Of a DNA stretch of 64,000 nucleotides, positions 1 to 8,760 are shown piece by piece (the stretch's first letter is position 1; each line of letters begins with the position of its first letter). A program made the position numbers and the translations under genes. The stretch is from an uncultured Roseibium sp. (GTDB lineage: Bacteria > Pseudomonadota > Alphaproteobacteria > Rhizobiales > Stappiaceae), in contig NZ_CANLVF010000007.1 of the NCBI RefSeq assembly GCF_947494555.1, positions 186,001 through 250,000 of the forward strand. The letters are read 5' to 3'. Under the pieces are notes generated by a model. The model did no database searches. It was not told where the DNA came from and was given only the letters and a program-made list of their open reading frames with translations.

Positions 1-1392
1 GCCGACACGACTCAGATAAAAGCTGCTTTTGGCTCCAGCGCGTCATTGGCCATGCGCAATCTGATCATGTTTGCAGGTGCCGCGGTCATGATGGTTGTCA
101 CCAGTCCGCGCCTGTCCGTTTTTGTGCTCGCGGCTATCCCTGTAATTCTCGTTCCGGTGCTCGGTTTCGGCCGTAAGGTGCGCAAAAGGTCCAGATTTGC
201 TCAAGATACCCTGGCCGATGCGTCCGCTTATGCCAGCGAAATGCTAGGCTCCGTGCGCACGCTGCAAGCCTTTACCCACGAAGGCCGCAGTGCTGAACGC
301 TATGGCTCTGCTGTCGAAACGGCATTTCAGGCAGCCCGGCAAGCGATCATGGCCCGGGCCGCGCTCACCGGTTTTGCGATCTTTGTGATCGGCTCCAGCA
401 TCGTCGCGGTCTTGTGGACCGGGGCAAGCGATGTCTTTGCAGGCCGGATCACCGGCGGCGAGCTGAGCCAGTTTCTGCTTTATTCCATACTGGCCGCCGG
501 GTCTCTGGCTGCACTCTCCGAAGTCTGGGGGGAACTCTCACAGGCCGCCGGTGCTGCCGAGCGATTGTCCGAACTCCTGGAAATCGAGCCGGAGATAAAA
601 GCCCCCGCCAACCCGGTGAAGCTGCCGGAAACACATCTGGGCGCGATTTCCTACGAGCATGTCTCCTTTGCATATGGCAACAGCAAGGACATGCCTGTCG
701 TGCGCAACCTCTCGCTGGAGGTTTCACCCGGAGAAACGGTCGCCGTAGTCGGACCGTCAGGGGCCGGCAAGTCAACGCTGTTCAGTCTCTTGATGCGCTA
801 TTACGATCCGAGCGCGGGCGCGATCCGCCTCAACGGTGTCGAATTAAAACAGCTCGATCCCACGGATCTGCGCGCTCACATTGCGCTTGTTCCCCAGGAT
901 ACTGCCATTTTCGGCGCCACGATTGCCGAGAACATTGCCTATGGACGCCCGGATGCCTCGCGAGAGGAAATTGTCGCTGCCGCGCAGGCAGCGCTGGCAG
1001 CGCCCTTTATCGAAAACATGACAGACGGCTATGACACACTTGTCGGTGAGCGCGGGATCACGCTTTCAGGCGGCCAGCGCCAGCGGATTGCGATTGCCCG
1101 GGCCGTTCTGAGAAATGCCCCGGTACTGCTTCTCGACGAGGCGACCAGCGCGCTTGATGCGGAAAGCGAAAACCTGGTCCAAAAAGCCCTCGACAGGCTG
1201 ATGGCCGGCCGCACGACACTTGTCATTGCGCACCGGCTGGCAACTGTCCTGAAAGCGGACAGGATTGTGGTCATGGAAGACGGGCGCATTGTCGAGACAG
1301 GCACGCACGCTGAATTGAGCGCAGCAGGTGGACTCTACGCAAAACTGGCGCGCCTGCAGTTCGGCGCGGAGAAGCAGAAAGAAACCGCATAA
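1..1392 (+). CDS. ABC exporter, fused membrane/ATPase protein (5' partial)
   Basis: The frame is open from base 1, so the start lies outside the window; 463 residues remain. The first ~170 residues are the end of an ABC transmembrane domain (type I exporter, MsbA/LmrA-like) with hydrophobic helices. The rest is the nucleotide-binding domain: Walker A GPSGAGKST near base 751, signature LSGGQRQR near 1063, Walker B LLLLDEATSALD near 1126 and the H-loop in IAHRLAT. Such half-transporters dimerise in the inner membrane and export lipids, drugs or peptides. The substrate cannot be read from sequence. Only the N-terminal helices are missing compared with the usual ~600 residues. Confidence 0.93.
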   Translation, partial: ADTTQIKAAFGSSASLAMRNLIMFAGAAVMMVVTSPRLSVFVLAAIPVILVPVLGFGRKVRKRSRFAQDTLADASAYASEMLGSVRTLQAFTHEGRSAERYGSAVETAFQAARQAIMARAALTGFAIFVIGSSIVAVLWTGASDVFAGRITGGELSQFLLYSILAAGSLAALSEVWGELSQAAGAAERLSELLEIEPEIKAPANPVKLPETHLGAISYEHVSFAYGNSKDMPVVRNLSLEVSPGETVAVVGPSGAGKSTLFSLLMRYYDPSAGAIRLNGVELKQLDPTDLRAHIALVPQDTAIFGATIAENIAYGRPDASREEIVAAAQAALAAPFIENMTDGYDTLVGERGITLSGGQRQRIAIARAVLRNAPVLLLDEATSALDAESENLVQKALDRLMAGRTTLVIAHRLATVLKADRIVVMEDGRIVETGTHAELSAAGGLYAKLARLQFGAEKQKETA

Positions 1393-1462
1393 GCCAACCG
1401 GTTTCGACGAAGCAACGCGCATAGACTATCTCAACTTGATCGCCACTGCCCGCCCCTGAGAT

Positions 1463-1500
1463 GTGCAGCATTGAAGGACAGGATTGTCAGGATGCTGCAC
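1463..1500. terminator. Hairpin between convergent genes
   Basis: Perfect 9-bp arms (GTGCAGCAT at 1463-1471, ATGCTGCAC at 1492-1500) enclose a smaller GACA/TGTC stem. It lies between the ABC exporter end and the converging EamA gene, whose last codons form one arm. There is no clear T-run, so termination is inferred. Confidence 0.4.
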
Positions 1501-2392
1501 GCGCTTTCTTGGCATGGGCCCTGCCTTCTGCTGCGGCCAGCGCAGCACCGGCGAGAACGAGCGGAGCCGCTAGCAGAAAGGACGTGGAAAGCGGCAGCCT
1601 GAAGATCAGGAGGTCGGCTGCGATCGGCCAGAGCAGCGCGACATACTCGAATGGCGCGAGGCGGGAAGCTTCCGCGTAGCGAAACGCAAGCGTCATCGCG
1701 ATATGCGTGAAACCGCCAAACAGCCCGGCACTGATCAGAAGGACCAGGGTCATTCCATCCGGCATGATCCACCCCGAGGGCAGCGTGAACAATGCGCCGA
1801 TCATCGACGCAATGACGAAGTAAAGGGCAATTGCACCGGGGCTTTCCGTGCGGTTCAAGCTCCGCACCATGATAAGGGCAAGAGCGGTCAGAACAGCAGA
1901 TACCAGACCGAGAATATAGCCCATCAGGCGTCCCTCACCCGCGGCGCCCGCATGCAATTCCGGCCAGACCAGAACAACAACGCCGGCAAAACCCAGCCCA
2001 ACGCCCCCGACACGCCAGACGGTTATCTTCTCCGACAACAGGAAAACGGCAGCCACAGCCATGAGCACGGGGGAAAGCTGCGCAATCAGAATGGCTTCCG
2101 CAACATTCAGTCTGGCGATAGCAGCAAACGAGGTGAATAGAGCCAAAGCTCCGAAAGCCGACCGTATGAGATGGTCAATCGGTCTTTTTGTTGCCAGGCC
2201 CTGGGGAAACTCGTTTCGGAGCCAGAGGAAAATGATCAGGGGTATCAGTGCAAAGAACGCCCGAAAGAAAACGATCTCGCCGAGAGGCACATCCTCGCTC
2301 ACAGCCTTGACGCTGACAAACATGCCGGCACCCAGAAAGCCCGACAGAATACGCAGCCCTATGCCAAGTCCGGGACGATCCACTCCACTCAT
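1487..2392 (-). CDS. DMT superfamily (EamA) transporter
   Basis: A 301-residue protein made almost wholly of hydrophobic segments, fitting the ten-helix EamA drug/metabolite transporter fold (two five-helix repeats). Its ATG overlaps the stop of the upstream ABC permease gene by 4 bp, so it is the last member of the importer operon and probably translationally coupled. EamA proteins usually export small metabolites; CntI, the pseudopaline exporter of Pseudomonas, belongs to this family. A metallophore-cycling role here would be inference from position only. Function otherwise unknown. Confidence 0.85.
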   Translation of the reverse strand: MSGVDRPGLGIGLRILSGFLGAGMFVSVKAVSEDVPLGEIVFFRAFFALIPLIIFLWLRNEFPQGLATKRPIDHLIRSAFGALALFTSFAAIARLNVAEAILIAQLSPVLMAVAAVFLLSEKITVWRVGGVGLGFAGVVVLVWPELHAGAAGEGRLMGYILGLVSAVLTALALIMVRSLNRTESPGAIALYFVIASMIGALFTLPSGWIMPDGMTLVLLISAGLFGGFTHIAMTLAFRYAEASRLAPFEYVALLWPIAADLLIFRLPLSTSFLLAAPLVLAGAALAAAEGRAHAKKARAAS

Positions 2393-3204
2393 GCTTCGCT
2401 CTCCCTGGCGAGCGCATCGCGGAGCGCATCACCGGCGAGATTGATCGCAAGAACACAGGCGACAACCGTCAATCCGGGCCAGATCATTTGCAGCGGGCTG
2501 GAGCGCATGTGAATGCGCGCATCAAGCAGCATCGTGCCCCATTCCGGCAAGGGCGGCTGCACACCGAACCCCAAAAAACCCAGGGCTGAAATACCCAGGA
2601 TGGCTCGGGCGAACATCCCCGTCCAGACCACCATGAGCGAGGGAACCAGGGATGGCAGATAGTGCCAGCGTGCGATCGACGGCAGGGACACTCCGGCAAG
2701 CTTGGCCTGCACCACATAGCCACGTGTTTCGAGCGACAGACCGATGCCGCGCGCGACGCGTGCGTAGCGCATCCATCCGGTGACTGTCAGCGCAAAAATG
2801 AGACTGCCCGTGCCGGCCCCCAATACACCCGCGATCACGACGGCGGCGACGAGTTCGGGAAATGCGAGAAACGTGTCAGTCGTGCGCATCATTAGCCAGT
2901 CCGTCGTCTTGCCGCCAAGCGCGGCAGTCAGACCGACAAGGGTTCCGCCAACAAGACCGATCACCGACACGAGAAATGCCAGACCCAACGACCAGCGGGC
3001 CCCATAGAGCAGACGCGACAGGATATCCCGCCCAAGGGCATCCGTTCCAAGAAGCCATTGACCGCCAGGCGGCTGCAGGCGGTTGGGAATGTCGATCGCT
3101 GTCGGATCGTAAGGCGCGAGCATCGGCCCAAAAACCGCGAGAAGGACCAGGCAGATAATCAGGACAATGACGCTACGCATCCCGTTCTCCAATGCGCGGG
3201 TCAA
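2389..3204 (-). CDS. Opp/Nik-type ABC permease (DppC family)
   Basis: A 271-residue inner-membrane permease with five to six hydrophobic segments and an N-terminal helix followed by PYDPTAIDIPNRLQPP, typical of DppC/OppC/NikC proteins, where the text continues as LLGTDALGRDILSRL. It pairs with the preceding DppB-type permease to form the translocation pore. The start lies 32 bp inside the upstream gene and its stop overlaps the EamA start by 4 bp. Family certain; substrate (peptide, nickel or metallophore) not determinable. Confidence 0.9.
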   Translation of the reverse strand: MTRALENGMRSVIVLIICLVLLAVFGPMLAPYDPTAIDIPNRLQPPGGQWLLGTDALGRDILSRLLYGARWSLGLAFLVSVIGLVGGTLVGLTAALGGKTTDWLMMRTTDTFLAFPELVAAVVIAGVLGAGTGSLIFALTVTGWMRYARVARGIGLSLETRGYVVQAKLAGVSLPSIARWHYLPSLVPSLMVVWTGMFARAILGISALGFLGFGVQPPLPEWGTMLLDARIHMRSSPLQMIWPGLTVVACVLAINLAGDALRDALARESEA

Positions 3205-4111
3205 TCATGCGGTAAAACAGATCGATAAGCAGGTTCACGATGACAAACAACAGGGCTGCAAGAAGCACGACCGCCTGTACTTTGGGAAAATCACGGGCCT
3301 CAATCGCGCTCACAAGAAAGCTGCCAAGGCCGGGACGCGCAAAAATCACCTCCACCATGACCGCGCCTTCCAGAAGAAAGGCCAGCTCCAGGCCAAACAC
3401 GGTCACCACCGGGATCGCGGCATGGGGTGCAATGTGGTCGCGGCCGATGGCTTTGTCCGAAACGCCACGCCGCCGGAACGCAGGCAGGAAGGGCTGCCCT
3501 CGTGCCTCCAGGATGCCGGATCGGATGATCCGGGTCAGAGATGCCGCCACACCAAGCCCGAGCGTTAGGGCGGGAAGGATCGCGTGGGCAGGCGTGCGCG
3601 CACCCATGGCCGGCAGCCAGGCGAGATTGACCGCAAAAAGAAGAATAAGCAGAAGCCCCAGCCAATATGCAGGTATGGCTGCGCCAAGCGAAGCGATGGC
3701 GACTGCACCGCGATCGATCCAGCTGCCCGGCCGCTTGGCGGCAAAGATCGCAAGGGGAATGGAAAGCACCAGGCCGATTGCCAGACCCGCGAGTGCGAGC
3801 GGCACAGTGTAAAAAGCGGCCGCAGCAAGTTCAGGCAATACGGGCCGGCCGCTCACGGATGAATTGCCGAAATCACCCTGCAGGATCGGGCCGATCCATG
3901 ATTGGAATGCAGTCCAAAAGCCAGCATTGAGCCCTGCTTCAACCCGGATCTTGTCAATGATCTCCGGCGACACCACCGAATGATAACGCGCGATCGTAAT
4001 CGCCAGAGCGGGATCTCCCGGCGCGTTCCAGAGTAAGGCAAAGGTGGCCAGAGCGGTCCCGGCCAGCACGACCGCGGCGCGCAAAAGAAGTCCGAACAAC
4101 GCTTGTGTCAC
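3173..4111 (-). CDS. Opp/Nik-type ABC permease (DppB family)
   Basis: A 312-residue membrane protein with the DppB/NikB architecture: N-terminal helix, periplasmic segment containing the WNAPGDPA stretch, then five helices and the C-terminal FLLEGAVMVEVIFARPGLG segment. It forms the pore with the next gene product. Start ATG overlaps the stop of the second ATPase gene by 4 bp. The EAA-loop region (ILEARGQPFLPAFRRRGV) is present, so docking to the ATPases should be intact. Confidence 0.9.
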   Translation of the reverse strand: MTQALFGLLLRAAVVLAGTALATFALLWNAPGDPALAITIARYHSVVSPEIIDKIRVEAGLNAGFWTAFQSWIGPILQGDFGNSSVSGRPVLPELAAAAFYTVPLALAGLAIGLVLSIPLAIFAAKRPGSWIDRGAVAIASLGAAIPAYWLGLLLILLFAVNLAWLPAMGARTPAHAILPALTLGLGVAASLTRIIRSGILEARGQPFLPAFRRRGVSDKAIGRDHIAPHAAIPVVTVFGLELAFLLEGAVMVEVIFARPGLGSFLVSAIEARDFPKVQAVVLLAALLFVIVNLLIDLFYRMIDPRIGERDA

Positions 4112-4833
4112 GCAGCACCCTCCAGCGCACCGAGGGAGAAGGCTGCATCGCGAAGCGTCCGGCCATAGTCTGTCTGAGGGCGTTCAATGAAGGCTTCAGC
4201 CGTTGCGATTTCTTCGATGCGGCCACTGCGAAGAACTGCAATTTCATCGCTATGCGCAGCAGCATATCCAAGATCGTGTGTAACAATCAGTGCCGCGAAT
4301 TTCTCTTCAACCTGTAATTCACTGATCAGGCGGGCGGTATGCTTTTGCGTCACCGCATCCAGCGCGGAGAGTGGTTCGTCAAAGAGGACAAGGGCCGGCG
4401 CAGCAATAAGAGCACGCAGGATCCCGACCCGCTGCGCCTGACCGATCGACACTTCGCTCGGTCGGCGATCCAGTAAATCCGGAGGGAGTTCGAGGCCCCG
4501 GCAAAGTCTTTCCAGCCGCGCCTTGTCCAATGTCAGCTTCCGCGCCTTGAGCGGCTCTCCAACAGATCGGCGCAAACTCAGCGCAGGATTGAAAGCAGCG
4601 CGCGGTTCCTGCATGACCAGCGCAGGATGGCAGCGATGAACGGCGTCGTCCATCCAGGTGACGCTGCCTCTCGAAAGCCTGACAAGACCCAGCACAGCGG
4701 CAAGGAGCGTTGATTTCCCTGCACCGCTTTCTCCGACGACGGCGAGCGTTTTGGCAGGCGCAAGTGTCAGGGACACGTCATGCAATGTCGCGGTTTTACC
4801 GCGCGTGACGGACACATATTCGAGCTTCAGCAT
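4108..4833 (-). CDS. ABC importer ATPase (Nik/Cnt type), second copy
   Basis: A 241-residue ATPase with Walker A GESGAGKST, a degenerate signature VSIGQAQR, Walker B ALVLFDEPLSALD and the switch histidine in VTHDLGYA. It lacks the ~70-residue C-terminal oligopeptide/dipeptide domain of OppD/OppF and is therefore NikD/NikE- or CntD/CntF-sized. It overlaps the previous ATPase gene by 7 bp and the next permease gene by 4 bp. It should form a heterodimer with the neighbouring ATPase. Confidence 0.9.
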   Translation of the reverse strand: MLKLEYVSVTRGKTATLHDVSLTLAPAKTLAVVGESGAGKSTLLAAVLGLVRLSRGSVTWMDDAVHRCHPALVMQEPRAAFNPALSLRRSVGEPLKARKLTLDKARLERLCRGLELPPDLLDRRPSEVSIGQAQRVGILRALIAAPALVLFDEPLSALDAVTQKHTARLISELQVEEKFAALIVTHDLGYAAAHSDEIAVLRSGRIEEIATAEAFIERPQTDYGRTLRDAAFSLGALEGAA

Positions 4834-5510
4834 GGCAATGACAGCCAGTTTCGATGCGCGGACAAAGACCGTGCTGCTGGCGTTTGGGGGGCATTGAGCA
4901 GGGTTTGCGTCGGGGCGTCCTCGGCGATTTTCCCGTCATCCATCACAATCAATCGATCCACCCGGCGTGCTGCGAGGCCAAGGTCATGGGTTATCAGCAG
5001 CATCGCGGTTCTGCCGCCCGACAGGTGTTCATCCAGCAAATCCATTGTTCGTGCGGCCACCACCGGATCCAGAGCGGATGTCGGTTCATCAAGAACCAGA
5101 AGATCGGGTGCGCCCATCAACGCCATTGCGATGACAAAGCGCTGCTGCATGCCGCGGCTCCAGCCCCAAGGCCGCTTGCGAAGGTCACCACCATCGATCC
5201 GCAGCGCCTTGAATATCCCTTGTCGGCGCACAGGATCAGCCGCCAGACCAAGAGCGCGTTCTGTCTCGGCCCAATGAAAGTTCAGACTGCGCAGCGGATC
5301 AAGCGCTTCGTCTGGGCTTTGAGGGACATGCGCGACGCTTTGGCCTCTCGCACGCAGGTCATCAACCAAAGCATTCCCAAGTGTGGACTTGCCAGAACCG
5401 GAGGCACCGACCAATCCAATTCTCTCACCGGTCTCAATGTTCAGGGATGTCGGGTGCAGAATGGTACGGCCTGAGCGGCTTGCGCTCAGGCCAGTGACTG
5501 AAAGGGTCAT
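4827..5510 (-). CDS. ABC importer ATPase (Nik/Cnt type), first copy
   Basis: A 227-residue ATPase: Walker A GASGSGKST, signature variant WSRGMQQR in place of LSGGQQQR, Walker B LLVLDEPTSALD, switch histidine in ITHDLGLA. Short form without the Opp C-terminal domain. Its start overlaps the stop of the substrate-binding protein gene by 4 bp. The two ATPases are encoded before the two permeases, the reverse of the common Dpp/Opp order. Confidence 0.9.
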   Translation of the reverse strand: MTLSVTGLSASRSGRTILHPTSLNIETGERIGLVGASGSGKSTLGNALVDDLRARGQSVAHVPQSPDEALDPLRSLNFHWAETERALGLAADPVRRQGIFKALRIDGGDLRKRPWGWSRGMQQRFVIAMALMGAPDLLVLDEPTSALDPVVAARTMDLLDEHLSGGRTAMLLITHDLGLAARRVDRLIVMDDGKIAEDAPTQTLLNAPQTPAARSLSAHRNWLSLPC

Positions 5511-7027
5511 TCCTCAAGCGTAATCTCATGCGTTACCCAATAAGTCTCCGTCGGGTGCACCTTGTATCCTTTGAGACCGGGACGGGCGACATTGACCTGG
5601 CTGACGTGGAAAACGGGTATCAGTGCAGCATCGTCAGCAATCGCTTTTTGAACGTCGTCGTAGATAGACGCGCGCTTTTCCTCGTCGAAAGTCAGGCGGC
5701 CTTCGTCAAGCAGCTTGTCCAGACGCGGGTTGGAATAACCGCCTGCATTGGACCCGGCGCCGGTTTTTACCAGCGCTTCGGGAAACGCACCCGGATCACC
5801 CTGCGGAGTGCTGACCCAGGCTTGCAGGAAAAGATCTGCCGTACCCGCGGCGATCGCATCATTGCTGGCACCGTATTCGCCCACGCGCACGTTTGCGGTG
5901 ACACCGATGGCCTGCAGGAATGCCTGCGTCAGTTCTGCTGTCGGCGAAAGAGCCGCCCGCGAGGAATAGGTAACGATGTCGATTTCCAAAGGAGACCCAT
6001 CGAGCATCCAGCGCCCGCCTTCTTTGACGGCGCCCGCTTCGGCGAGCAGTTTTTCTGCCGCAGCCGGGTCATAGGAAGGCGCAATATCGGCTGCCCAACC
6101 CAGTCCGGCGGGGAAGATCGTGCCGGCAGGAATACCGCCGACACCAGCAAGAGTGGCATCAACGACACCCTGGCGATCGATCGCCAGCGAAACGGCGCGC
6201 CGGATCAAGGGGTTGGCCATCGGGCCATTGGCCGCATTGACCGAATAGAAATAAAGGCGGGTCGTCGGCGCGGAAAAGCCTTGTGCGCCTGTGCTCTGGA
6301 TACGTTCGAAATCGGTCTCGGGATAGTTGATCACCATGTCGACTTCGCCGGCTTCAAAGGCCAGAGCAGCGGTTGCGGGGTCGTCGGCGGCGACGACACG
6401 GACTTCCGACAGTCCGGGTGCGCCGAGCCGATAATTCGGGTTCGCATCTGCACGATAGAGCTGACCCGGGATCGCTTCCTTGAAAACATAAGGTCCGGTG
6501 GCATTGATCGGGAACGCATCTGAAGCCGGACCGAGCACTGCAATGCCGGGCTCAGACAAGGTCCAGGGGAAGGCCGCATTTGGCGAGTTTGTTTCAAAAA
6601 CAATCACCCGGTCACCATCTGCCGTCATACCGGCCAGATCCAGAAGACTGGCGATCCGTGCATTGTAACCGCCGTGATCTTCCTGCGAGATCGGCGCAAT
6701 CGCGTCGATGACGGCCTGTGCCGTGACAGGCGAACCGTCATGGAACGTCACGCCTTCACGAAGGGTAACGCGCCAGGTAGTCGGGGCTGTCTGCTCAATG
6801 TTTTCTGCAACCCGCGGATAAAGGTTCAGATCGTAGTCGATGCCCATCAGTGTTTCTGTGACGCCGGTCTGGTTGGACATCCAACCGTTATAGCGTGCAC
6901 GCGGATCGGGCGTTTCGGTGGTTGGTCCGCCAGAAGCGATCGTAAGGCTTCCTTGTTGCGCACTGGCGGGCAATGCGCCGGCAAGAATCAAAGCAACGGC
7001 AAGGGCAAGCCTCGCTAAAATGGACAT
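5507..7027 (-). CDS. Periplasmic substrate-binding protein (SBP family 5)
   Basis: A 506-residue extracytoplasmic solute-binding protein of the OppA/DppA/NikA class. The ATG at 7027 is preferred over one 24 bp upstream because AGGGAAAA lies 6-8 bases before it and it opens a clean signal peptide (ARLALAVALILAGALPASA, cleavage before QQG). The SBP_bac_5 features NLYPRVAENIEQ and TWRVTLREGVTFHDGSPVTA are clear. First gene of a six-gene operon with every junction overlapping. Ligand unknown: peptides, nickel, heme or an opine-type metallophore are all possible in this family. Confidence 0.9.
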   Translation of the reverse strand: MSILARLALAVALILAGALPASAQQGSLTIASGGPTTETPDPRARYNGWMSNQTGVTETLMGIDYDLNLYPRVAENIEQTAPTTWRVTLREGVTFHDGSPVTAQAVIDAIAPISQEDHGGYNARIASLLDLAGMTADGDRVIVFETNSPNAAFPWTLSEPGIAVLGPASDAFPINATGPYVFKEAIPGQLYRADANPNYRLGAPGLSEVRVVAADDPATAALAFEAGEVDMVINYPETDFERIQSTGAQGFSAPTTRLYFYSVNAANGPMANPLIRRAVSLAIDRQGVVDATLAGVGGIPAGTIFPAGLGWAADIAPSYDPAAAEKLLAEAGAVKEGGRWMLDGSPLEIDIVTYSSRAALSPTAELTQAFLQAIGVTANVRVGEYGASNDAIAAGTADLFLQAWVSTPQGDPGAFPEALVKTGAGSNAGGYSNPRLDKLLDEGRLTFDEEKRASIYDDVQKAIADDAALIPVFHVSQVNVARPGLKGYKVHPTETYWVTHEITLEE

Positions 7028-7153
7028 GGTCGTTTTCCCTGTATTCCGCAAACCAACAGGCTTTGTAAGGATTTTCAGACGATCGATCTCACCCGAAATC
7101 GAGGTCGTTCATGCCTTCGGGTTAGCGTAGAAAAAAAACTTCCGCAAGAAATT

Positions 7154-7168
7154 TGTTACTTTATAACA
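7154..7168. promoter_or_regulatory. Palindrome resembling a Zur box upstream of the ABC operon
   Basis: TGTTA-CTTTA-TAACA, perfect 5-bp arms in an AT-rich stretch about 125 bp before the binding-protein start. Read on the minus strand, TATAAAG inside it could double as a -10 element, the usual place for repressor binding. It resembles alphaproteobacterial Zur sites (TGTTAT-type half-sites) but outer positions match only partly, so the regulator is inferred. Confidence 0.35.
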
Positions 7169-7335
7169 TTTCAAAACAATGTCTGTGCATGCGGGTAATT
7201 TTGACAAGCCGGCCGAGCCACCCTGGTCAACCGCCGAAAGCGCGCTCGCAACTTAGCGACCGAAGTGTTTGATGCCTTGAGCGGAAACCTGTCGCTACAA
7301 ACGCCCGACGGTCTGATGACCGACAGATCGGACAC

Positions 7336-7794
7336 TTATTGTGTTTCCTGCGAACTCTCGAGGGGAAGGTCGAAACCGAAATTCACATGTCTGGCGGGCG
7401 AACCGTTGAGCGCTCTGTCGCGCTCATGCTTTTCGTCGTTACCTGTTAGGCCTTCCCTCAATTCGGCAAGACGCTCAATAACGGCGGAGCGGCGTTCGTC
7501 GAGATCCGCCCTCAGCCTGTCGATATGCTCAAGCTTTTCCATAAGTCGTTTGACACCGCCTTCGCAGGGTCCGGCACCCTCATCGGAGAGGCAAGCGCTC
7601 ATGGCCCGGATTTCACGCGTTGAAAAACCGGTCGCAATGAAATCGCGAATGCGGGCAGCCCGGCGCAGATCAGCCTCGCTGTAGACGCGGTAGCCGTTTG
7701 CAGTCCGGCCAATGTCCAGCAACCCGGATTTCTCATAGTGACGCAGCATGCGCTGCGTAAGTCCCAGCCTGTCAGCAGCTTCCTTGGCTTGCAT
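7336..7794 (-). CDS. MerR family transcriptional regulator
   Basis: A 152-residue regulator. Residues 1-70 are the MerR winged helix (MQAKEAADRLGLTQRMLRHY ... GYRVYSEADLRRAARI), followed by a coiled-coil dimerisation helix and a short C-terminal tail. The region CLSDEGAGPC holds two cysteines that could bind metal or sense redox state. The ATG at 7794 is chosen over an upstream frame because an AAGGGA Shine-Dalgarno precedes it and the homology begins there. It lies 120 bp downstream of the SDR gene, whose promoter has MerR-type architecture, so that promoter is its likely target. Confidence 0.88.
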   Translation of the reverse strand: MQAKEAADRLGLTQRMLRHYEKSGLLDIGRTANGYRVYSEADLRRAARIRDFIATGFSTREIRAMSACLSDEGAGPCEGGVKRLMEKLEHIDRLRADLDERRSAVIERLAELREGLTGNDEKHERDRALNGSPARHVNFGFDLPLESSQETQ

Positions 7795-7815
7795 TCCATT
7801 CCCTTTCCGCTCGGC

Positions 7816-7851
7816 CCGGACTTCTATGTAGGGCCGGACTTCTATGTAGGG
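7816..7851. repeat. Exact 18-bp tandem duplication before merR
   Basis: CCGGACTTCTATGTAGGG occurs twice head to tail (7816-7833 and 7834-7851) in the 5' region of the MerR gene. On the minus strand it follows a TTGACC motif and could be a regulator-binding repeat or a recent slippage event. Confidence 0.9.
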
Positions 7852-7914
7852 ACTGTGTTCGAAGGTCAACGATGCCGGACGGGGTTAGCTTCCCGCCCGG
7901 TATAGATCACGAAG

Positions 7915-8679
7915 TCAGGAGCGAAGCGTCCAGCCGCCGTCCACGGTCAGGACCTGTCCCGTCAGCCATTCATTGTCCGGGCTTCCAAACCGCAGAACCC
8001 ACGCGACAATATCGGCCGGGATCCCGCGCCGCCCCAGCGGGATTTGCTTGGTTTCCTGTGCTTCAATCTGCTCTGCGACCTCGCCCGGCAATCCCATCAT
8101 GCCTGTCAAGGCGCCACTTTTGACAGGTCCGGGAGCGATTGCGTTCACCCGGATACCGTCGTTTGCCAACTCGACGGCCCAAGAGCGGGTCAGATGTTCC
8201 AGCGCGGCTTTTGTCGCCGCATAGTGGGCGACCATCGGCACCGCGTTTCTGGACACCGCGGATCCGACATTGACAATTGCACCTTGGCTCGCCCGTAGCG
8301 CCGCGTGTCCTTCCTTTAACAACAGGGAAGGTCCGATGATGTTCACCGCTGCCATCTTCGCAATCAGGCCGGCGTCGTAATCGGCAATCTGAAGCGGTTG
8401 GCCCGCGCCTGCATTGTTGACGATCAGGTCGAGCCGCCCCCACCTGTCCATCGCCGTTTCGATGATCTGTTTGGCGCTTGCCGGTTCGCTGCTGTCGGCC
8501 TTGAGCGTCTCAATCGACCCATGGCTGGTGGACATATCGGCGAGCCGCGCCTCGTTGCGTCCGGTGACAAGCACTTTGGCCCCATTGCTTGCCAGCGCGA
8601 GCGCGACGGCCCTGCCAATTCCCGAGCTGCCTCCAGTAATGATCGCGACCTTGTCCTGCCAGTTGGTTATTCGTGTCAT
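7915..8679 (-). CDS. SDR family oxidoreductase
   Basis: Classical short-chain dehydrogenase, 254 residues from the ATG at 8679 (AGGA 11 bases upstream; the homology KVAIITGG begins just after). Rossmann motif TGGSSGIG, NNAG in the fourth strand, catalytic Ser in NVGSAVS and the YAATK active site are all present. The TGRN stretch after the second strand suggests NADP(H) preference. Substrate unknown. It is preceded by a MerR-type promoter and followed by the MerR gene, which suggests inducible detoxification of a reactive carbonyl or similar compound. Confidence 0.88.
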   Translation of the reverse strand: MTRITNWQDKVAIITGGSSGIGRAVALALASNGAKVLVTGRNEARLADMSTSHGSIETLKADSSEPASAKQIIETAMDRWGRLDLIVNNAGAGQPLQIADYDAGLIAKMAAVNIIGPSLLLKEGHAALRASQGAIVNVGSAVSRNAVPMVAHYAATKAALEHLTRSWAVELANDGIRVNAIAPGPVKSGALTGMMGLPGEVAEQIEAQETKQIPLGRRGIPADIVAWVLRFGSPDNEWLTGQVLTVDGGWTLRS

Positions 8680-8729
8680 TGCGCGTCTAATCCTGTTTGC
8701 CATTGCTGCAATCTTGGTGCGCGCATTGG

Positions 8730-8760
8730 CTTATCGGATTGACACTAGTGTCAGGGTCAA
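8730..8760 (-). promoter_or_regulatory. MerR-type promoter/operator of the SDR gene
   Basis: On the minus strand TTGACC (-35, 8760-8755) and GATAAG (-10, 8735-8730) are separated by 19 bp instead of the usual 17. The spacer holds a perfect 14-bp palindrome TGACACTAGTGTCA (8740-8753). This over-long spacer with a central dyad is the hallmark of promoters twisted open by MerR-family activators. It lies about 50 bp before the SDR start. Confidence 0.75.

Noticed and set aside
5528..6523. 331-codon plus-strand open frame opposite the binding protein gene
   Set aside because: Antisense shadow of a well-supported SBP frame.
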